Below, piece by piece: positions 6,150 through 8,409 of a stretch of DNA of 8,409 bases; the stretch's first letter is position 1, and each line of letters begins with the position of its first letter. Source of the stretch: Acetobacteraceae bacterium (GTDB taxonomy: Bacteria > Pseudomonadota > Alphaproteobacteria > Acetobacterales > Acetobacteraceae). The translations under genes and the position numbers were made by a program. The stretch is from assembly GCA_014377905.1 (NCBI GenBank), contig JACMOQ010000511.1, positions 1 through 8,409 of the forward strand, read 5' to 3'. Below the pieces are notes generated by a model. That model was not told where the DNA came from and ran no database searches. It saw only the letters and a program-made list of their open reading frames with translations.

Positions 6150-7398
6150 TGCCGTTACAATCATTCCGGTGGCCGGTCCGATCCGTGGGGTTGCCCATCC
6201 GCCCGGATCAAAATCGATCACCAATCGGGCCTTATTGCTGGCCGGCCTCGCGACCGGCACCAGCCACCTGACCGGCGCGCTGAAAAGCGATGATACCGCC
6301 CACATGGCAACCGCCTTGCGGGCGATGGGGGTGATCGTCGCCGAACCTGATGCAACCAGCTTTGTGGTCACCGGCAATGGGCGGCTGCTTGCGCCTTCCG
6401 CCCCGTTGTTTCTCGGCAATGCTGGCACCGCGACCCGGTTCCTGACCGCCGCTGCCGCATTGGTGGACGGGAAAGTGGTGCTCGACGGCGATGCCCATAT
6501 GCACAAGCGCCCGATCGCGCCCTTGCTGGCGGCGTTGCGCCAATTGGGGGTGCAAACAGATTGCCCGACCGGCTGCCCGCCCGTGACGGTGCACGGCGCG
6601 GACGGCATTGCCGGTGGTCGCGTCGAAATCGATGCCAGGCTGTCGAGCCAATATGTCTCCGCCATTTTGATGGCCGCGCCCCGCGCATCCGGGCGAGTCG
6701 ACATCCGCCTGACCGGCCAGGATATCGGCGCCAAGGGCTATGTGACCCTGACCTTGGCGGCGATGGCGGCGTTCGGTGCAACTGCGCGCGAAACCGGGCC
6801 GGGCAGTTGGCTGGTCGCGCCCGGCAGTTATCGCGCAACCGATTTTTTGATCGAACCCGACGCCTCAGCTGCGACCTATCTGTGGGCGGCGGAAATCCTG
6901 ACGGGCGGCAAGATCGATCTCGGGCTTCCCGCCACCGCCTTCACCCAGCCCGATGCCCGGGCCTACGCCATGATCGCCCGCTTTCCCAACCTGCCGCCCG
7001 AAATCGATGGATCGCAAATGCAGGATGCGGTCCCGACCCTCGCGGTGCTCGCCGCCTTCAACCGCACCCCGGTCCGCTTCACCGGCATTGCCAATCTGCG
7101 GGTCAAGGAATGCGACCGGGTGGCGGCGCTCGCCACCGAACTCGCCCGCATTCGCCCTGGGCTTGCCTGGGAGGACGGTGACGATCTGATGGTGATGGGC
7201 GATCCTGGACTTGCCGGGCAGAGCCTGCCGACGCGGATCAACACCTACGCCGATCACCGCATTGCGATGAGCTTTGCGCTCGCCGGGTTAAAAATCGGTG
7301 GTATCACCATCCTTGACCCTGGTTGCGTCGCCAAGACGTGGCCGGAATATTGGGATGTCTTGCGGGGATTGGGTGTGGCACTGTCGGTGGGCGGATGA
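6142..7398 (+). CDS. aroA: AroA, 3-phosphoshikimate 1-carboxyvinyltransferase (EPSP synthase)
   Basis: EPSP synthase joins phosphoenolpyruvate to shikimate-3-phosphate, the sixth step of the shikimate pathway to aromatic amino acids. The 418 residues are normal in length. Visible active-site elements are PGSKSITNR (21-29; K24, S25, R29), LGNAGTATRFL (91-101), RPI (123-125), SSQ (168-170), D295 in SQMQDAVPT, LRVKECDR (319-326; K322, E323, R326), DHR (371-373) and K398 in VAKTWP. Overall it resembles the E. coli/plant-like form more than the CP4-like form (GNAGT, not GNAAT). The residue equivalent to E. coli P101 is F100, and M99 is replaced by T98. ATG 6142 gives the family N-terminus; an in-frame TTG at 6109 would add 11 unlikely residues. 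No clear ribosome site precedes the ATG, which overlaps the end of the CoA-transferase gene by 8 bases, so coupling is plausible. The cmk and rpsA genes that often follow aroA in this class are absent here. Confidence 0.97.
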   Translation: MSDAVTIIPVAGPIRGVAHPPGSKSITNRALLLAGLATGTSHLTGALKSDDTAHMATALRAMGVIVAEPDATSFVVTGNGRLLAPSAPLFLGNAGTATRFLTAAAALVDGKVVLDGDAHMHKRPIAPLLAALRQLGVQTDCPTGCPPVTVHGADGIAGGRVEIDARLSSQYVSAILMAAPRASGRVDIRLTGQDIGAKGYVTLTLAAMAAFGATARETGPGSWLVAPGSYRATDFLIEPDASAATYLWAAEILTGGKIDLGLPATAFTQPDARAYAMIARFPNLPPEIDGSQMQDAVPTLAVLAAFNRTPVRFTGIANLRVKECDRVAALATELARIRPGLAWEDGDDLMVMGDPGLAGQSLPTRINTYADHRIAMSFALAGLKIGGITILDPGCVAKTWPEYWDVLRGLGVALSVGG

Positions 7399-7438
7399 AA
7401 TCCGCCATCTTCGGTGCGCACGACGATGGCGGATTTCA
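7396..7438 (+). other. Perfect 14-bp inverted repeat starting on the aroA stop codon
   Basis: Bases tgaaatccgccatc (7396-7409) pair perfectly with gatggcggatttca (7425-7438). After one T/C mismatch the helix can continue with tcg (7411-7413) against cga (7421-7423), leaving a loop of about 7 bases. The left arm begins exactly at the aroA TGA. No T-run follows, so it is not a standard intrinsic terminator. It could partly end or protect the aroA transcript, separate it from the M20 gene, or be a protein-binding palindrome. It also lies inside the longer reading of the M20 frame starting at ATG 7395. Confidence 0.75.
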
Positions 7439-7469
7439 CCTGCCCTACGAACTGCACCGGAGTCCCAAA

Positions 7470-8409
7470 ATGTCCATCATCGACGCCATCCGTACCTACC
7501 AGGACGAGCTCACCACTATCCGGCGCGACTTCCACGCCCATCCAGAACTCGGCCTGGAAGAACATCGCACCGCGGAAATCGTGGCGCAAAAGCTCGAATC
7601 CTGGGGTATTGAGGTGCATCGCGGCGTTGGCCGCACCGGCGTGGTCGGCGTGCTGCGCAAAGGCACCGGCAAAACTGCCGTCGGCCTGCGCGCCGATATG
7701 GATTGCCTGCCGATGGAAGAACAGACCAACCTGCCGTATCGCAGCAACAATCCCGGTCGGATGCACGCCTGCGGACATGATGGGCACACAACGATGCTGC
7801 TCGGGGCCGCGAAATATCTTGCCGAGCACGGAAAGTTCGACGGTGTGGTGAACTTCATTTTCCAGCCTGGCGAGGAAGGCATTGGCGGCGCGCTGGCCAT
7901 GCTGGAAGACGGGCTGTTCGATCGTTTCCCGTGTGACGCAATTTACGCGATGCATAACCGGCCGGGAATGAAAATCGGCGACTATTCGATCTCCCCCGGC
8001 CCATCCTCGGCCGGCGGCGCCTTCTTCGACATCACCATCACCGGAGTCGGCTCGCACGGCGCGCGCCCCGAAGCCAGCATCGACCCGCTGCTGGTGGCGT
8101 GCAGCATTACCACCGCGCTGCAATCAATCGTCGCCCGCAACGTGCCGCCGGCCGATACCGCGGTGCTGTCGGTCACCAAGATCGTCAGCGGTGACGCCTA
8201 TAATGTCATCCCGCAAACCGCGGTAATTTCCGGCACCGCGCGCGCCTTCAAGCGCGAGGTGATGGCGCTGATGGAAACCAATATGAAACGCATGGCCGCA
8301 GGCGTTGCCGCCGGTTTCGGCGCGACGGCAGAGGTCGATTTCCGGGTCATCTTCGCGCCCTTGATCAACGATGCAGACCGCACAACCGAACTCGGCGATG
8401 CGGCGGCGA
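7470..8409 (+). CDS. M20 family amidohydrolase (HipO/AbgB/IAA-amino-acid hydrolase type), partial at right edge
   Basis: These metal-dependent enzymes split N-acyl or N-aroyl amino acids (hippurate, indole-acetyl, N-acetyl and aminobenzoyl conjugates). The 313 codons seen show the expected order: RRDFHAHPELGLEEHRTAE (18-36), LRADMDCLPMEE (73-84), metal site MHACGHDGHTTMLLGAA (98-114; C101, H103), FQPGEEGIGGA (131-141; E135 and E136), AMHNRPG (160-166; H162), and the lid/dimerisation domain from about 175 with GVGSHGARP (192-200; H196). Family members are about 380-400 residues, so roughly 70-90 residues and the last metal-site motif lie outside the window. ATG 7470 has CGGAG seven bases upstream and gives the usual N-terminus. 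The frame also opens at ATG 7395, which overlaps the aroA stop (ATGA) and would add 25 residues unlike the family. The N-acyl substrate is unknown. It lies 71 bases after aroA on the same strand. Confidence 0.93.
   Translation, partial: MSIIDAIRTYQDELTTIRRDFHAHPELGLEEHRTAEIVAQKLESWGIEVHRGVGRTGVVGVLRKGTGKTAVGLRADMDCLPMEEQTNLPYRSNNPGRMHACGHDGHTTMLLGAAKYLAEHGKFDGVVNFIFQPGEEGIGGALAMLEDGLFDRFPCDAIYAMHNRPGMKIGDYSISPGPSSAGGAFFDITITGVGSHGARPEASIDPLLVACSITTALQSIVARNVPPADTAVLSVTKIVSGDAYNVIPQTAVISGTARAFKREVMALMETNMKRMAAGVAAGFGATAEVDFRVIFAPLINDADRTTELGDAAA

Noticed and set aside
5262..6734. 490-codon open frame on the minus strand across the CoA-transferase and aroA genes
   Set aside because: It lies fully antisense to two clearly coding genes, has no recognisable domain and an erratic composition. 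Long antisense frames are common in GC-rich DNA.
7396..7438. Reading the inverted repeat after aroA as an intrinsic terminator
   Set aside because: The stem is strong, but the following bases (ccTGCCCTACG) contain no T-run. I list it as a hairpin of unknown role.
7254..8123. 289-codon minus-strand frame across the end of aroA and the M20 gene
   Set aside because: It is antisense to strongly conserved M20 motifs and resembles no family, so it is a shadow frame.
1..8409. A new defence, toxin-antitoxin or mobile system
   Set aside because: Every substantial coding region is assigned to a known family, and I found no integrase, transposase, toxin-like small pair or phage-like gene in the remaining gaps.

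Overview
The window reads as chromosomal DNA from a GC-rich alphaproteobacterium. The minus-strand cluster DUF721 (DciA-like) gene, DsbA-like thioredoxin gene, smc, with mutY divergent from it, is a layout I associate with alphaproteobacteria. The Smc head sequence and the DUF721 protein resemble those of the Rhodospirillales/Acetobacteraceae side of the class. That placement comes from remembered family sequences, not from a search. I see no rRNA, tRNA, CRISPR array, transposase or phage gene.

Left block (1-2428, minus strand): a DUF721/DciA-like gene, a DsbA-like thioredoxin-fold gene and an smc gene lie head to tail with gaps of 21 and 45 bases. They are probably one transcription unit. 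The smc frame is the oddity of the window. It starts normally (probably at TTG 1138), carries a good N-terminal ABC-type head and some coiled coil, then stops after 353 codons. Full-length Smc proteins are about 1150 residues or more. An unidentified frame begins in an ATGA overlap with its stop and runs off the left edge.

Centre (2420-4886): mutY (adenine DNA glycosylase) runs on the plus strand. Its best start (GTG 2420) and the best start of the DUF721 gene (GTG 2428) face away from each other and overlap by 9 bases. The 3' end of mutY overlaps by 23 bases the 3' end of a convergent amidase-signature hydrolase on the minus strand.

Right block (4887-8409, plus strand): a 150-base divergent intergenic region carries four copies of an imperfect 17-base tandem repeat. 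It is followed by a family III CoA-transferase (CaiB/BaiF), then aroA (EPSP synthase, shikimate pathway), whose ATG lies inside the end of the CoA-transferase gene. Last comes an M20 amidohydrolase that runs off the right edge. A perfect 14-bp inverted repeat starts exactly on the aroA stop codon and sits between two possible in-frame starts of the M20 gene. The EPSP synthase has Phe at the position equivalent to E. coli Pro101, part of the site that governs glyphosate sensitivity.

Most genes are housekeeping (DNA repair, replication and chromosome maintenance, thiol chemistry, aromatic amino acid synthesis), joined by three enzymes of small-molecule metabolism whose substrates cannot be told from sequence. 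I found no convincing new defence, mobile or regulatory system. The points most worth checking are the short smc, the paired GTG starts, the 17-base repeats and the hairpin after aroA.
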